Of a stretch of 64,000 bases of DNA, positions 51,478-59,714 are shown piece by piece. The DNA comes from Capnocytophaga sp. oral taxon 878 (GTDB lineage: Bacteria; Bacteroidota; Bacteroidia; Flavobacteriales; Flavobacteriaceae): assembly GCF_002999135.1 (NCBI RefSeq), contig NZ_CP027229.1:744001-808000 (forward strand). The letters run 5' to 3'. Below the pieces are notes generated by a model, which searched no databases, had not been told where the DNA came from, and saw nothing but the letters and a program-made list of their open reading frames with translations. A program made the position numbers and the translations under genes. Numbering within the stretch: position 1 is the first letter of the stretch; each line of letters starts with the position of its first letter.

Positions 51478-52023
51478 TTAACCTACACGGTGCTGGTTTT
51501 GTTTTACAAAAGCATCCCAACCACTATAACTCTGTTGTTTCTCAGCTCTACCACCGTTAAAATAATGACATACAGCTACAGCCAGTCCATCAGTAGCATC
51601 AAAATGTTTAGGAAGTTCTTTTAGGTTTAAAAGCTGTTGTAGCATTTTTGCCACTTGTTCTTTTGAAGCTGCTCCATTACCAGTAATAGCCATTTTTACT
51701 TTTTTAGGCTCATATTCAGTAATAGGTATTTCACGTGATAGTCCTGCAGCCATAGCTACTCCTTGTGCACGCCCTAATTTTAGCATCGATTGTACATTCT
51801 TACCAAAAAAAGGAGCTTCAATAGCAAGTTCATCAGGGTGATAAGTATCTATAAGTTCTAAAGTCCGATTGAAAATAACCCCCAATTTCATATAATGATT
51901 ACTATACTTGCTTAGCTGTAATTCATTCAGTTGCAATAGCTTCATTTGGTTATTCTCTACCTTTATCAGCCCAAATCCCATAATAGTAGTACCCGGGTCT
52001 ATACCCAAAATAATGCGTTCCAA
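51478..52023 (-). CDS. ruvC: Holliday junction resolvase RuvC
   Basis: 181 residues. Catalytic acids are visible in ILGIDPGTT (Asp 9), [11 protein letters not shown] (Glu about 68) and [13 protein letters not shown] (two Asp near 142-145). RuvC cuts four-way junctions with RuvAB in recombination repair. It lies 14 bases after the lipoprotein gene and before hemW, all in one direction. Confidence 0.96.
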   Translation of the reverse strand: MERIILGIDPGTTIMGFGLIKVENNQMKLLQLNELQLSKYSNHYMKLGVIFNRTLELIDTYHPDELAIEAPFFGKNVQSMLKLGRAQGVAMAAGLSREIPITEYEPKKVKMAITGNGAASKEQVAKMLQQLLNLKELPKHFDATDGLAVAVCHYFNGGRAEKQQSYSGWDAFVKQNQHRVG

Positions 52024-52037
52024 AACTACCGATAACT

Positions 52038-52568
52038 TTATTTAACGTTAATTTTAACCGGAAGTCTAAACTGGGTACTCACTTTCTGACCGTTTTTAGT
52101 AGCAGGGGTTATAGCATCATTTTCAGAAAGCATTGAAAGATTAGCGCGTAATGAATCTTCAAAAGTTTCATTCTCAGTAGTAAGTAGTTCTTTAGTACGC
52201 TCATCGGCTTGCATATCAATAAGTACTACTTTACCAGTATTATCTACTTTTACATTTAAAATAATACTATCGCTAACAGGTTCTGTCACCTCATAAGGGT
52301 CTTTTTTAAGGCGCTCCTGAAACATAGCTACAAAAGTCTTCTCAAAGCACTCTTTTTGTGCTAATTTAGTCGTAGCTGTATCACATACTCCCTTAAAGAT
52401 TGGATATGTATCAACTTCTTCTTTTATTACTTCTTCAAATTTTATATTGGCTATTGAATCCAATTGCGCTTGTAACTTTGCCTCTTTTTGTTCAGCAGTG
52501 AGTTCAGTTCCTTTTTTCTTACAAGCCACTAATGATAATGTTAGGGCTAAAAACCAAATGTATTTCAT
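52038..52568 (-). CDS. Hypothetical lipoprotein with TonB-C-like end
   Basis: 176 residues, lipoprotein Cys 16 (LSLVAC) followed by KKKG. A Lys/Glu/Ala helix (about 22-50) precedes a domain with [29 protein letters not shown] and [19 protein letters not shown], ending [21 protein letters not shown]. The last part resembles the TonB C-terminal fold as found in many Bacteroidota lipoproteins (xPAxxxGxxVxxxFxLPI). Precedes ruvC by 14 bases. Confidence 0.7.
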   Translation of the reverse strand: MKYIWFLALTLSLVACKKKGTELTAEQKEAKLQAQLDSIANIKFEEVIKEEVDTYPIFKGVCDTATTKLAQKECFEKTFVAMFQERLKKDPYEVTEPVSDSIILNVKVDNTGKVVLIDMQADERTKELLTTENETFEDSLRANLSMLSENDAITPATKNGQKVSTQFRLPVKINVK

Positions 52569-52599
52569 TGTAAAATATAAAATATTAATATTCGTACGG

Positions 52600-52607
52600 C
52601 AAAAGTA
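52600..52607 (-). promoter_or_regulatory. -7 box for the lipoprotein-ruvC-hemW transcript
   Basis: TACTTTTG on the minus strand, 32 bases before the ATG at 52568; the -33 region is only TTTT. Confidence 0.55.
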
Positions 52608-52699
52608 GTACTTTTTTTTGATTTAGAAAATTTTTTATATCAAAATACAGAAAAATTAACTTATCATAACCATTTTAAAAGCTCCTATTTTATTCTTAG

Positions 52700-52723
52700 G
52701 CCAATAGCATCTCTGCTATAGGC
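52700..52723 (-). terminator. Possible terminator after kdsD
   Basis: GCC-A-ATAGCA (52700-52709) pairs with TGCTAT-A-GGC (52714-52723), one mismatch, 4-base loop; no clean T run on the minus side. Confidence 0.45.
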
Positions 52724-52731
52724 ACCATATA

Positions 52732-53694
52732 TTACAATAGTCCTTCTTGCACTAAGTTATGTAGGTGAATGATGCCTGCATATTTTCCGTTTTGGGTTAC
52801 CAGCAGCTGTGTTATTTTATTCTTTTCCATCAGGTGCAAGGCATCAATAGCTAGGCTATCCCAATCAATAGATTTTGGGTTCACACTCATAATATCTTTT
52901 GCAGTAAGCCCTTTTATAGTATCTGTTTTGCTTAGCATACGCCGTATATCTCCATCAGTTACTACTCCTACTATCTCATCATTAGCTATTACAGCAGCTA
53001 CTCCCAACATCTTTGCCGAAATTTCTATTATTACCTGCTTAATATCAGTCTCTGGGCTTACTTCAGGTTTTTGATTATTCACCACTATATCACCTACTTT
53101 TAGGTAAAGACGTTTCCCTAAAGCTCCTCCTGGGTGGTATTTAGCAAAATCACTACTGCCAAAGTGTTTCATCTCTAATAAGCAAACTGCTAAAGCATCA
53201 CCCAATACTAACTGAGCAGTAGTACTAGTGGTAGGGGCTAAGTTATTAGGGCAAGCCTCTTTTTCTACGTGCGCATATAGCACACAATCAGCTTGTTGAG
53301 CTAGTACTGATCCTTTGTTTGAGGTGATAGCTATCAGCTTGTTATTACCGCGTTTTAATAAGGGTACTAGCACTTTTATTTCAGGGGTATTACCACTTTT
53401 TGAAATGCAAATTACTACATCATCTTCTTGTATAATACCCAAGTCACCATGAATTGCATCGGCAGCATGCATAAAGATAGCAGGAGTGCCGGTTGAGTTC
53501 ATTGTTGCTACAATTTTGTTTGCAATAATAGCACTTTTACCTATTCCTGTAATCACTACGCGCCCTTTTGAGTTAAGAATATATTGTACCGCTTGGGTAA
53601 AATCCTCATCAATGTAATTAGTAAGCTGGGCTACAGCTTTTGCCTCTTCGGTGATAGTTTGCAGGGCAATAGCTATAATGTCTTTTGTTTTCAT
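52732..53694 (-). CDS. kdsD: D-arabinose-5-phosphate isomerase
   Basis: 320 residues. SIS domain (about 35-170: GRVVITGIGKSAIIANKIVATMNSTG and ICISKSGNTPEIKVLVPLL) followed by two CBS domains (about 205-320). The motif AADAIHGDLG and CPNNLAPTTSTTAQL are typical of KdsD/KpsF/GutQ. It interconverts ribulose-5-phosphate and arabinose-5-phosphate at the start of Kdo synthesis for lipid A. Overlaps the ppx stop region by 4 bases (ATGA), so it is translationally coupled. Confidence 0.94.
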   Translation of the reverse strand: MKTKDIIAIALQTITEEAKAVAQLTNYIDEDFTQAVQYILNSKGRVVITGIGKSAIIANKIVATMNSTGTPAIFMHAADAIHGDLGIIQEDDVVICISKSGNTPEIKVLVPLLKRGNNKLIAITSNKGSVLAQQADCVLYAHVEKEACPNNLAPTTSTTAQLVLGDALAVCLLEMKHFGSSDFAKYHPGGALGKRLYLKVGDIVVNNQKPEVSPETDIKQVIIEISAKMLGVAAVIANDEIVGVVTDGDIRRMLSKTDTIKGLTAKDIMSVNPKSIDWDSLAIDALHLMEKNKITQLLVTQNGKYAGIIHLHNLVQEGLL

Positions 53695-54581
53695 TTATTT
53701 TCTTCGTTGTAAATCGTTTTGATAATACCGTCGGCCAAACCTATGCGTGGTACGTGTACTTTCTGTGCTCCCGACCATTTCATCGCATTTATGAATACTG
53801 TTAAGGCGTACAAAATTACATCGGCACGGTCAGGATTAAATCCTAAAAGTCTAATCCTTTCATCATAACTATACCCCGATACATAATTATAATAGTCAGT
53901 AAGATACTCGTATGTAAGCGGGTCTCCATCTTTACTGTTAGAGTTTTTATGTATTTTATTAATGTTCCCGCCCGAGCCTATTGCTTCAATATGTTCACAA
54001 TCTTTGGTGTGTTTTTCTATCCAATGTTGCACCTCGTGCCAGGTATCTTCAGTTACTTTATTGTCTAATAAGCGCACAGTACCTATCGGGAATGAACGTG
54101 CTTTTTTCTCTTTTCCTTTGGAGAATATAGTGAATTCTGTACTACCCCCTCCTACGTCTATATACAAATAATCCTTATCTTTCTGTATAAAGCTCGATAT
54201 ATCGGTTGAGGCTATAATACGTGCTTCTTCTGCTCCGTCTATAATCTCAATGCGCACTCCTGTACGTTTAAATACTTCATCCGCTACTGCCTGCCCATTG
54301 GTAGCCTCTCGCATCGCCGAAGTCGCACAAGCTCGGTAGGCTCGCACTTGGTTCACTTTCATTAGTAAGCTAAATGCTTGCATTGTTTCTGATAACCGGT
54401 TTAAGTTTTCTTCCGAAATAAGTCCATCCAAAAACACATCTGCTCCCAAACGAATAGGTACACGCACCAAGCTGGCTTTCGTGAATTTAGGCGCTTCTCC
54501 TTGCTCTTCCAATACGTTGGAAATAAGAAGTCTTACCCCATTTGATCCTATATCTATAGCTCCTAATTTCTGAATATTCAT
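53691..54581 (-). CDS. Ppx/GppA-family phosphatase
   Basis: 296 residues, one actin-like ATPase-fold module pair. Motifs: GAIDIGSNGVRLLI (phosphate 1), YRACATSAMREATNG, YIDVGGGSTEFTIF (phosphate 2) and IEAIGSGGNINKIH. It is shorter than E. coli Ppx because the C-terminal HD domain is absent, as in other short Bacteroidota members. Acts on polyphosphate or pppGpp. Middle gene of pdxA-ppx-kdsD. Confidence 0.9.
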   Translation of the reverse strand: MNIQKLGAIDIGSNGVRLLISNVLEEQGEAPKFTKASLVRVPIRLGADVFLDGLISEENLNRLSETMQAFSLLMKVNQVRAYRACATSAMREATNGQAVADEVFKRTGVRIEIIDGAEEARIIASTDISSFIQKDKDYLYIDVGGGSTEFTIFSKGKEKKARSFPIGTVRLLDNKVTEDTWHEVQHWIEKHTKDCEHIEAIGSGGNINKIHKNSNSKDGDPLTYEYLTDYYNYVSGYSYDERIRLLGFNPDRADVILYALTVFINAMKWSGAQKVHVPRIGLADGIIKTIYNEENK

Positions 54582-54592
54582 AGTCTTTCCCT

Positions 54593-55651
54593 TTACCTGT
54601 CTTTATCTAACTCTAAAGTACGTACTTTCAACGGATTTTTTGTCAGTTCAGCGTATTCTTCTCTATTGCGAAATACATCTATAGCCATAAAAATAGCATG
54701 TCTAAATGATTCAGGGTCTGCAATGCCCTTACCAGCTATTTCGTAAGCTGTGCCGTGGTCTGGTGATGTGCGCACTTTATTCAATCCCGCAGTATAATTC
54801 ACTCCACTGCCAAAAGCAAGAGTTTTAAAAGCTATAAGCCCTTGGTCGTGATAAGGTGCTAGTACAGCATCGTAATTTCTATAGGTCTGTGAACCAAAAA
54901 AACTATCTGCTGCAAACGGACCAAATACTAAAATATTCTCGTCAAAATAAAGCTTTTTAAGGGCTGGGCGTAACACCTCGTCATCTTCTTTACCTATTAC
55001 TCCCTTATCACCGCAATGTGGGTTTATTCCCAGTACTGCTATTTTAGGACGTTGTAAGCGGAAATCTTTTACTAATGATTCATTCATCAAGCGTGCTTTT
55101 TCAATAATAAGCTCTTCTGTAATGAGTGCTGATACTTCTTTCAGCGGCACGTGATCAGTCATTAAGCCTACTTTTAGTTCCTCACTTACCAAAAACATCA
55201 GGCTATTACCTTCCAATTCTTTGGCCAAGTAATCAGTATGTCCTGGGAAATGAAAATCATTGCTTTGTATATTATTTTTGTTGATGGGGGCTGTTACTAG
55301 CACATCAATATCTCCTGCTTTAAGGGCTTCCACTGCTGCTTGTAATGACAGAAAAGCAAAGTTACCTCCTTCTTCTGTTTCCTCCCCAAAATTCACTGTA
55401 GGGGTTTCTTTCCAGCAGTTCACTACATTTAGTTTCCCTTCCAGCGCTGCTGTTACACTCTCAATACCTTGAAAATTAGTCATAGTATTGAAGTGCTTCC
55501 GCTGAAAAGAAACCAATTTATTCGATGCAAATATAATAGGGGTACACAGCTCCAATATCTGGTGGTCTTCAAAGGTTTTCAGGATAACTTCCAGCCCTAT
55601 CCCATTCATATCACCAATGCTGATACCTACTCTTACTAATTTTTCTTTCAT
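54593..55651 (-). CDS. pdxA: 4-hydroxythreonine-4-phosphate dehydrogenase
   Basis: 352 residues. PdxA signatures: VGISIGDMNGIGLEVILKTF at the N-terminus, TAPINKNNI, FPGHTDYLAKEL, INPHCGDKGVIG, APYHDQGLIAFK (metal His), and RTSPDHGTAYEIAGKG. It oxidises 4-phosphohydroxy-threonine in the DXP-dependent pyridoxal phosphate pathway. Promoter overlaps that of the divergent GHMP kinase gene. 11 bases before ppx. Confidence 0.96.
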   Translation of the reverse strand: MKEKLVRVGISIGDMNGIGLEVILKTFEDHQILELCTPIIFASNKLVSFQRKHFNTMTNFQGIESVTAALEGKLNVVNCWKETPTVNFGEETEEGGNFAFLSLQAAVEALKAGDIDVLVTAPINKNNIQSNDFHFPGHTDYLAKELEGNSLMFLVSEELKVGLMTDHVPLKEVSALITEELIIEKARLMNESLVKDFRLQRPKIAVLGINPHCGDKGVIGKEDDEVLRPALKKLYFDENILVFGPFAADSFFGSQTYRNYDAVLAPYHDQGLIAFKTLAFGSGVNYTAGLNKVRTSPDHGTAYEIAGKGIADPESFRHAIFMAIDVFRNREEYAELTKNPLKVRTLELDKDR

Positions 55652-55681
55652 AAAATATTAGGCTAAAAAATAAATATTTCT

Positions 55682-55689
55682 TACTTTTG
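55682..55689 (+). promoter_or_regulatory. -7 box of the GHMP kinase promoter
   Basis: TACTTTTG, 30 bases before the ATG at 55720; no clear -33 element. It lies within the leader of the divergent pdxA transcript. Confidence 0.55.
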
Positions 55690-55702
55690 TGTTTTGAAAG
55701 TG

Positions 55703-55735
55703 CAAAGATATAAAAAAATATGCAAGTAACACAAA
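55703..55735 (-). promoter_or_regulatory. Promoter of pdxA-ppx-kdsD
   Basis: Minus strand: TTTG (55732-55735), 21 bases, TATCTTTG (55703-55710). The -33 element lies inside the first codons of the divergent GHMP gene, so the two promoters face each other across about 20 bases. Confidence 0.65.
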
Positions 55736-56628
55736 TTTCAGAATTTCATAGTAACGGAAAATTACTCATCACTGGTGAATATGCCGTGCTTGATGGCGCT
55801 CTCAGCCTCGCTCTCCCCACTCAAAAAGGTCAATCCTTAAAAGTATCTTCTCACCCCGACAAACAGCTCTTGTGGGAGGCCTATGATAATGATAACTGCT
55901 TGTGGTTCAGTAGCAAACACCTACATACCGAAACCGATCATAAAGTCTGGAATACCCTGCTCAATATCCTACAAGCAGCCTGCTCTCTTAACCCCAACTT
56001 TAAAAAACAGCTCACTCACTGCTATGTACAAACTTTTTTAGAATTTCCTCGCCTATGGGGGCTAGGTACCTCATCTACCCTTATCAATAACATCGCTCAA
56101 TGGGCGAAAGTGAATCCCTATCAGCTGCTTTTCAAAAGCTTCGGGGGCAGTGGGTATGATATCGCTTGCGCCCAAAACTCTACCCCTATATTATATCGTT
56201 TAGAACACGAAAAACCCCACACTTATCCTTTGCAATTTCAATTCCCTTATAAGGAGCAAATTCATTTCATCTATCTCAATCAAAAGCAAAACAGTAAAGA
56301 AGGCATCACCCGTTACCGAAAAATAACCAAAAGCAAACGCAAATTAGCCGATAGCATTACCCAACTCACCGAGCAGCTCATTTTAAGCCAAACTATAGCC
56401 GATTTCAGTGCTATTATACAACAGCATGAGCTTCTCATCAGCCAATATATAGGTCTCCCAACGGTTAAAGACCAGCTTTTTCCCGATTTTCAGGGCACTA
56501 TCAAGAGTTTAGGCGCTTGGGGTGGCGATTTTGTAATGGCTATTTCCCAGCATCAAAACACAATAACCTATTTCAAAAATAAGGGGTATGAAACCTGCAT
56601 CCCCTATAATGATATGATTATCAATTAA
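55720..56628 (+). CDS. GYDIA-family GHMP kinase
   Basis: 302 residues. GHMP features: SNGKLLITGEYAVLDGALSLALPT at the N-terminus, the ATP loop in LWGLGTSSTLINNIAQW and the family-naming GGSGYDIACAQ. This Bacteroidota family resembles mevalonate-pathway kinases (mevalonate or phosphomevalonate kinase), but the substrate has not, to my knowledge, been fixed. Monocistronic, divergent from pdxA, followed by a terminator. Confidence 0.88.
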   Translation: MQVTQISEFHSNGKLLITGEYAVLDGALSLALPTQKGQSLKVSSHPDKQLLWEAYDNDNCLWFSSKHLHTETDHKVWNTLLNILQAACSLNPNFKKQLTHCYVQTFLEFPRLWGLGTSSTLINNIAQWAKVNPYQLLFKSFGGSGYDIACAQNSTPILYRLEHEKPHTYPLQFQFPYKEQIHFIYLNQKQNSKEGITRYRKITKSKRKLADSITQLTEQLILSQTIADFSAIIQQHELLISQYIGLPTVKDQLFPDFQGTIKSLGAWGGDFVMAISQHQNTITYFKNKGYETCIPYNDMIIN

Positions 56629-56653
56629 TCTATCTTTATTTTCCTATTCTTTC

Positions 56654-56688
56654 AGAGGCTTCGCAATTGTACCGAAGCCTCTTTTTTA
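56654..56688 (+). terminator. Terminator of the GHMP kinase gene
   Basis: 10-bp stem AGAGGCTTCG (56654-56663) / CGAAGCCTCT (56673-56682) followed by TTTTTT. Confidence 0.85.
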
Positions 56689-56819
56689 TACCCCCAATCC
56701 ATCACTTTATAACCAACTTAAATACAGCATATTCCCACCTTCAATACACTTACCCCTTCATTACCCCCTAGCTATCTTAACAAACAAACATAAGGTCAGT
56801 TTAAGATCAACCTAAGCTG

Positions 56820-56863
56820 AACGAACGAATAACGAAGGATAAACGAACTATAAACGAAGGATA
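56820..56863. repeat. Array of four 11-bp units (AACGAAnnATA)
   Basis: AACGAACGAAT, AACGAAGGATA, AACGAACTATA, AACGAAGGATA, contiguous. Three less regular 11-mers beginning TAAG (TAAGGTCAGTT, TAAGATCAACC, TAAGCTGAACG) run directly into it from 56791. The rest of the gap 56689-56906 holds no supported gene. Confidence 0.85.
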
Positions 56864-56906
56864 GTTGTGAGCTTGCACACCCTAACTTACCTTCCCTTAA
56901 AACTAA

Positions 56907-56937
56907 CTTGATTATTAAAAATTATTTTGTACATTTG
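56907..56937 (+). promoter_or_regulatory. Promoter of the secreted-protein gene
   Basis: CTTG (56907-56910), 19 bases, TACATTTG (56930-56937); the following ATG is at 56965, so the longer frame starting at 56908 is rejected. Confidence 0.7.
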
Positions 56938-56964
56938 CCTCCTATAACTAAAAACACTCCAAAA

Positions 56965-57702
56965 ATGAAAACACTTTTAACCTCTCTCGTTTTTCTTTAT
57001 ACCTGCCTTATTTCAGCCCAAAATCTTATTGATCAGCAGTGGGAAATCAACAGAATATTTGGTACAGCACCACAGCAAACCGACTTTTACATCCTCCAAA
57101 AAGGAGGTTTTTTAAGTAGTATTACCCTCTCTCCTAACGGCACTTTCCAAAGCTATTCTTCAGGGCTATGTGCCATAGGGAACTTTACTATTACCGAAGG
57201 CACTTACAAAAAGCGTGATGATAATTATATAGGTTTCCACCTAAAAGATTCAAAATCCGATACATCCAAAAATATGGGCAAATACTATGTGCATAAAGTA
57301 TCTGATAATGAAGTACTTCTTATCAAAAGCACAGGCAATCTTGCTAAGGATCAGCAAAGAGCCGTTTATGCCACTGTTTTAGCCCCTGCAATTGTAGTGA
57401 TAAACAACCGAATTTACAAAGACCCTAAAATGACTATACCTTCCAGCACACCTTGGTTAGAGCGTGTAAATAAGTATGTTACAGAGGTATTGAAGCTCTC
57501 CAACTATGAAATTTGCCTTGTAGGATGTGATTCCGTTCTAAATACCATCTATTTAGTAAAAGATTCAGACAAAGAAGCTTATAGTTATATATTAGAACAA
57601 TCTTCCAAAAAGAACAATTATGCCCTACAGCACCTCACCGAAGACTATATCCAGCAAGAAATAGCCTATTGGAAAGATTTTTATAACAAACAAACTAAAT
57701 AA
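56965..57702 (+). CDS. Secreted protein of unknown function
   Basis: 245 residues from ATG 56965 with a signal peptide (MKTLLTSLVFLYTCLISAQ). The first half has lipocalin-like strands (DQQWEINRIFG, SITLSPNGTFQSYSSGLC, FTITEGTYKKRDDNYIGFHL), reminiscent of proteins that test a measured value against a dry baseline; the second half is mixed alpha/beta with a C-terminal helix. Two cysteines (CAIG and CLVGC region) could form disulfides. No family recognised. It has its own promoter, and the next gene starts 54 bases later. Confidence 0.7.
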   Translation: MKTLLTSLVFLYTCLISAQNLIDQQWEINRIFGTAPQQTDFYILQKGGFLSSITLSPNGTFQSYSSGLCAIGNFTITEGTYKKRDDNYIGFHLKDSKSDTSKNMGKYYVHKVSDNEVLLIKSTGNLAKDQQRAVYATVLAPAIVVINNRIYKDPKMTIPSSTPWLERVNKYVTEVLKLSNYEICLVGCDSVLNTIYLVKDSDKEAYSYILEQSSKKNNYALQHLTEDYIQQEIAYWKDFYNKQTK

Positions 57703-57756
57703 CCATCACACTTTACTATTTTTTTAGAACTTTTCATTAACAATAAAAACTATATT

Positions 57757-59541
57757 ATGGATTTAGAAAAATATATAAAAAAGAAAGAATATAATCCTGA
57801 TATTGATAAAACAGAAATATGGATTGGAAATTTTTCAGATACTCCTACAATTAATCCAATCATTATAATATTAGAAATAATATCCCATTTTCAAAATCAA
57901 GATTATAAAATCATTGTAGATGATTATTTGGAATATAATAATGGAAAATATTGGCAAAAACCCCTAATATTTAAAGATATTACTTTCAATGAATCAGTAA
58001 AGTTTAATTATATTTCTTTTAAAGATTGTGTCGGTTTTGAAAAATGTATTTTTAAAAAAGAAGTATCTTTTTCAAAATGTGCTTTTAATGAACGAGTAGG
58101 GTTTATAAATTGTATTTTCAAAGAAAGAACAAATTTTAGAGGAGCATTTTTTTGCTCAAAATCTGACTTTTCTGATACAGTATTTGAAGGAGTAAAAAAT
58201 AATTTTTCTTTTATCCATTCTTTTGAAGATTTTTATTGTGAAAATATTAATCTAAAATCAAGTATTGATTTTTCACATGCAAATTTTAAAAAGATAGTTT
58301 GGTTTGAAAGAGCTATTTTTGAAGGAGAAGCTAATTTTTCTAATGTAGAATTTGGAAGTCATAAAAAAAATGATCTTGAATATGATGAATATACATATAT
58401 GTTAGAAAAATGTATTGAAGAGAGTGTGGTGAAATTAAAAGGTTTACTGGAGAATACACCTAAATTTATAGAGAATAAAAATGATAGGAATGAGGAAAAC
58501 TCTTTTTTTAGTATCACATTTAATGATGCAGTTTTTGAAGAAAATGCAATATTCCGTGAAAGTGTATTTGAAAATATGACTAATTTCACAAATACTAAAT
58601 TTGAAAAATTAGTAGATTTTCATTTAGTTAAATTCTATAAAGCACAACAATTTTATTCAACAATTTTTCTTGATAAAGCTATTTTTTCTAATACTGTTTT
58701 TCACGAAGAAGCCCAATTTCTTTATTGTCGAACAGATAGCAATTCATATATAGGTTTTGAGAGCGCTGTATTTAAAAGAAGTTTAGATATTTCTCGTAGC
58801 AATTTTAATGATAAAGTTAATTTTTGGAATATTGAGTTAGAAGAGGGAGACATTTTTACCTCTTCCAAGTATTTAGATGATTTTGAAAATCCTGAAGAAG
58901 AGTCTAAATCTACTAAAAATATTCCTACAATATATAAAAAAATGCGTGAAACTTATCGTATCATTAAAAGCTATTTTTACTCTCAAAATAATAGAATAGA
59001 AGCTTTAGAGTTTTCAAAAAAAGAAATGTTAGTTTATGAAAAAGAACTAAAACCTTTTTCATTAGATAAATTTATACTGTTAGCTAATAAGTTTTCAAAT
59101 AATTATGGTACAGATTGGGGTAAAGGGCTTTTATTTACTATGTTAAGTGGCTTTATTACTTATTCAATAATTTTACTTATAGAAGGAAAAGTTAATAATT
59201 TACTTAGCGTGTTATTAATTTATGTTTCATTTTTTGTAATAATCAACAAGGCAAGAAGTATAAATGAAATGCTCAGTAAAGTTTTTTTTGTATTTTTATG
59301 TTGTTTATATGTAACTATTCTTTGCTTTTGTAGTTTTCCTTTTGCAATAAATTGGGATTCATTTATTCAGCAATATCTAAATACACTAAATATTATTGAT
59401 TTAAAACCTTTTGAAAAAGATGAAAATAACATTTTAAAGTTGTCTGGCTTGTCATACCTATTTCTTTTTATAGGTCGTATATTTATAGGATACGGCTATT
59501 ACCAAACCATTCAAGCCTTTAGAAAATATGGTAAATCTTAA
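57757..59541 (+). CDS. Pentapeptide-like repeat membrane protein
   Basis: 594 residues. From about 75 to 370 the sequence repeats aromatic/hydrophobic residues every five positions, as in ITFNESVKFNYISFKDCVGF, CIFKKEVSFSKCAFNERVGF and NFRGAFFCSKSDFSDTVF, the pattern of a right-handed quadrilateral beta-helix (with Phe more common than Leu). A charged helical linker (about 395-440) leads to a membrane domain with about four segments (about 455-590) ending GRIFIGYGYYQTIQAFRKYG. No signal peptide, so the repeats are likely cytosolic. Much more AT-rich than its neighbours, suggesting acquisition. Function unknown. Confidence 0.82.
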   Translation: MDLEKYIKKKEYNPDIDKTEIWIGNFSDTPTINPIIIILEIISHFQNQDYKIIVDDYLEYNNGKYWQKPLIFKDITFNESVKFNYISFKDCVGFEKCIFKKEVSFSKCAFNERVGFINCIFKERTNFRGAFFCSKSDFSDTVFEGVKNNFSFIHSFEDFYCENINLKSSIDFSHANFKKIVWFERAIFEGEANFSNVEFGSHKKNDLEYDEYTYMLEKCIEESVVKLKGLLENTPKFIENKNDRNEENSFFSITFNDAVFEENAIFRESVFENMTNFTNTKFEKLVDFHLVKFYKAQQFYSTIFLDKAIFSNTVFHEEAQFLYCRTDSNSYIGFESAVFKRSLDISRSNFNDKVNFWNIELEEGDIFTSSKYLDDFENPEEESKSTKNIPTIYKKMRETYRIIKSYFYSQNNRIEALEFSKKEMLVYEKELKPFSLDKFILLANKFSNNYGTDWGKGLLFTMLSGFITYSIILLIEGKVNNLLSVLLIYVSFFVIINKARSINEMLSKVFFVFLCCLYVTILCFCSFPFAINWDSFIQQYLNTLNIIDLKPFEKDENNILKLSGLSYLFLFIGRIFIGYGYYQTIQAFRKYGKS

Positions 59542-59646
59542 TCTATAACAATGCCCCACCCTTAGCAGAGAAAAGCAAAAACCAACAGTTTCACACTTTT
59601 AGCTACTTTTACTGTTTTATAGTTAAATAAAAAATCTTTATTGTTC

Positions 59647-59677
59647 TTTGTTAATTCATAATTGTTTTGTACTTTTG
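59647..59677 (+). promoter_or_regulatory. Promoter of the flotillin gene
   Basis: Full match: TTTG (59647-59650), 19 bases, TACTTTTG (59670-59677). It rules out the frame start at 59667; the ATG at 59715 follows a leader of about 30 bases. Confidence 0.85.
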
Positions 59678-59714
59678 TCCCTCCAAAAGTTTAAACTTAA
59701 AAATTATATTCAAA

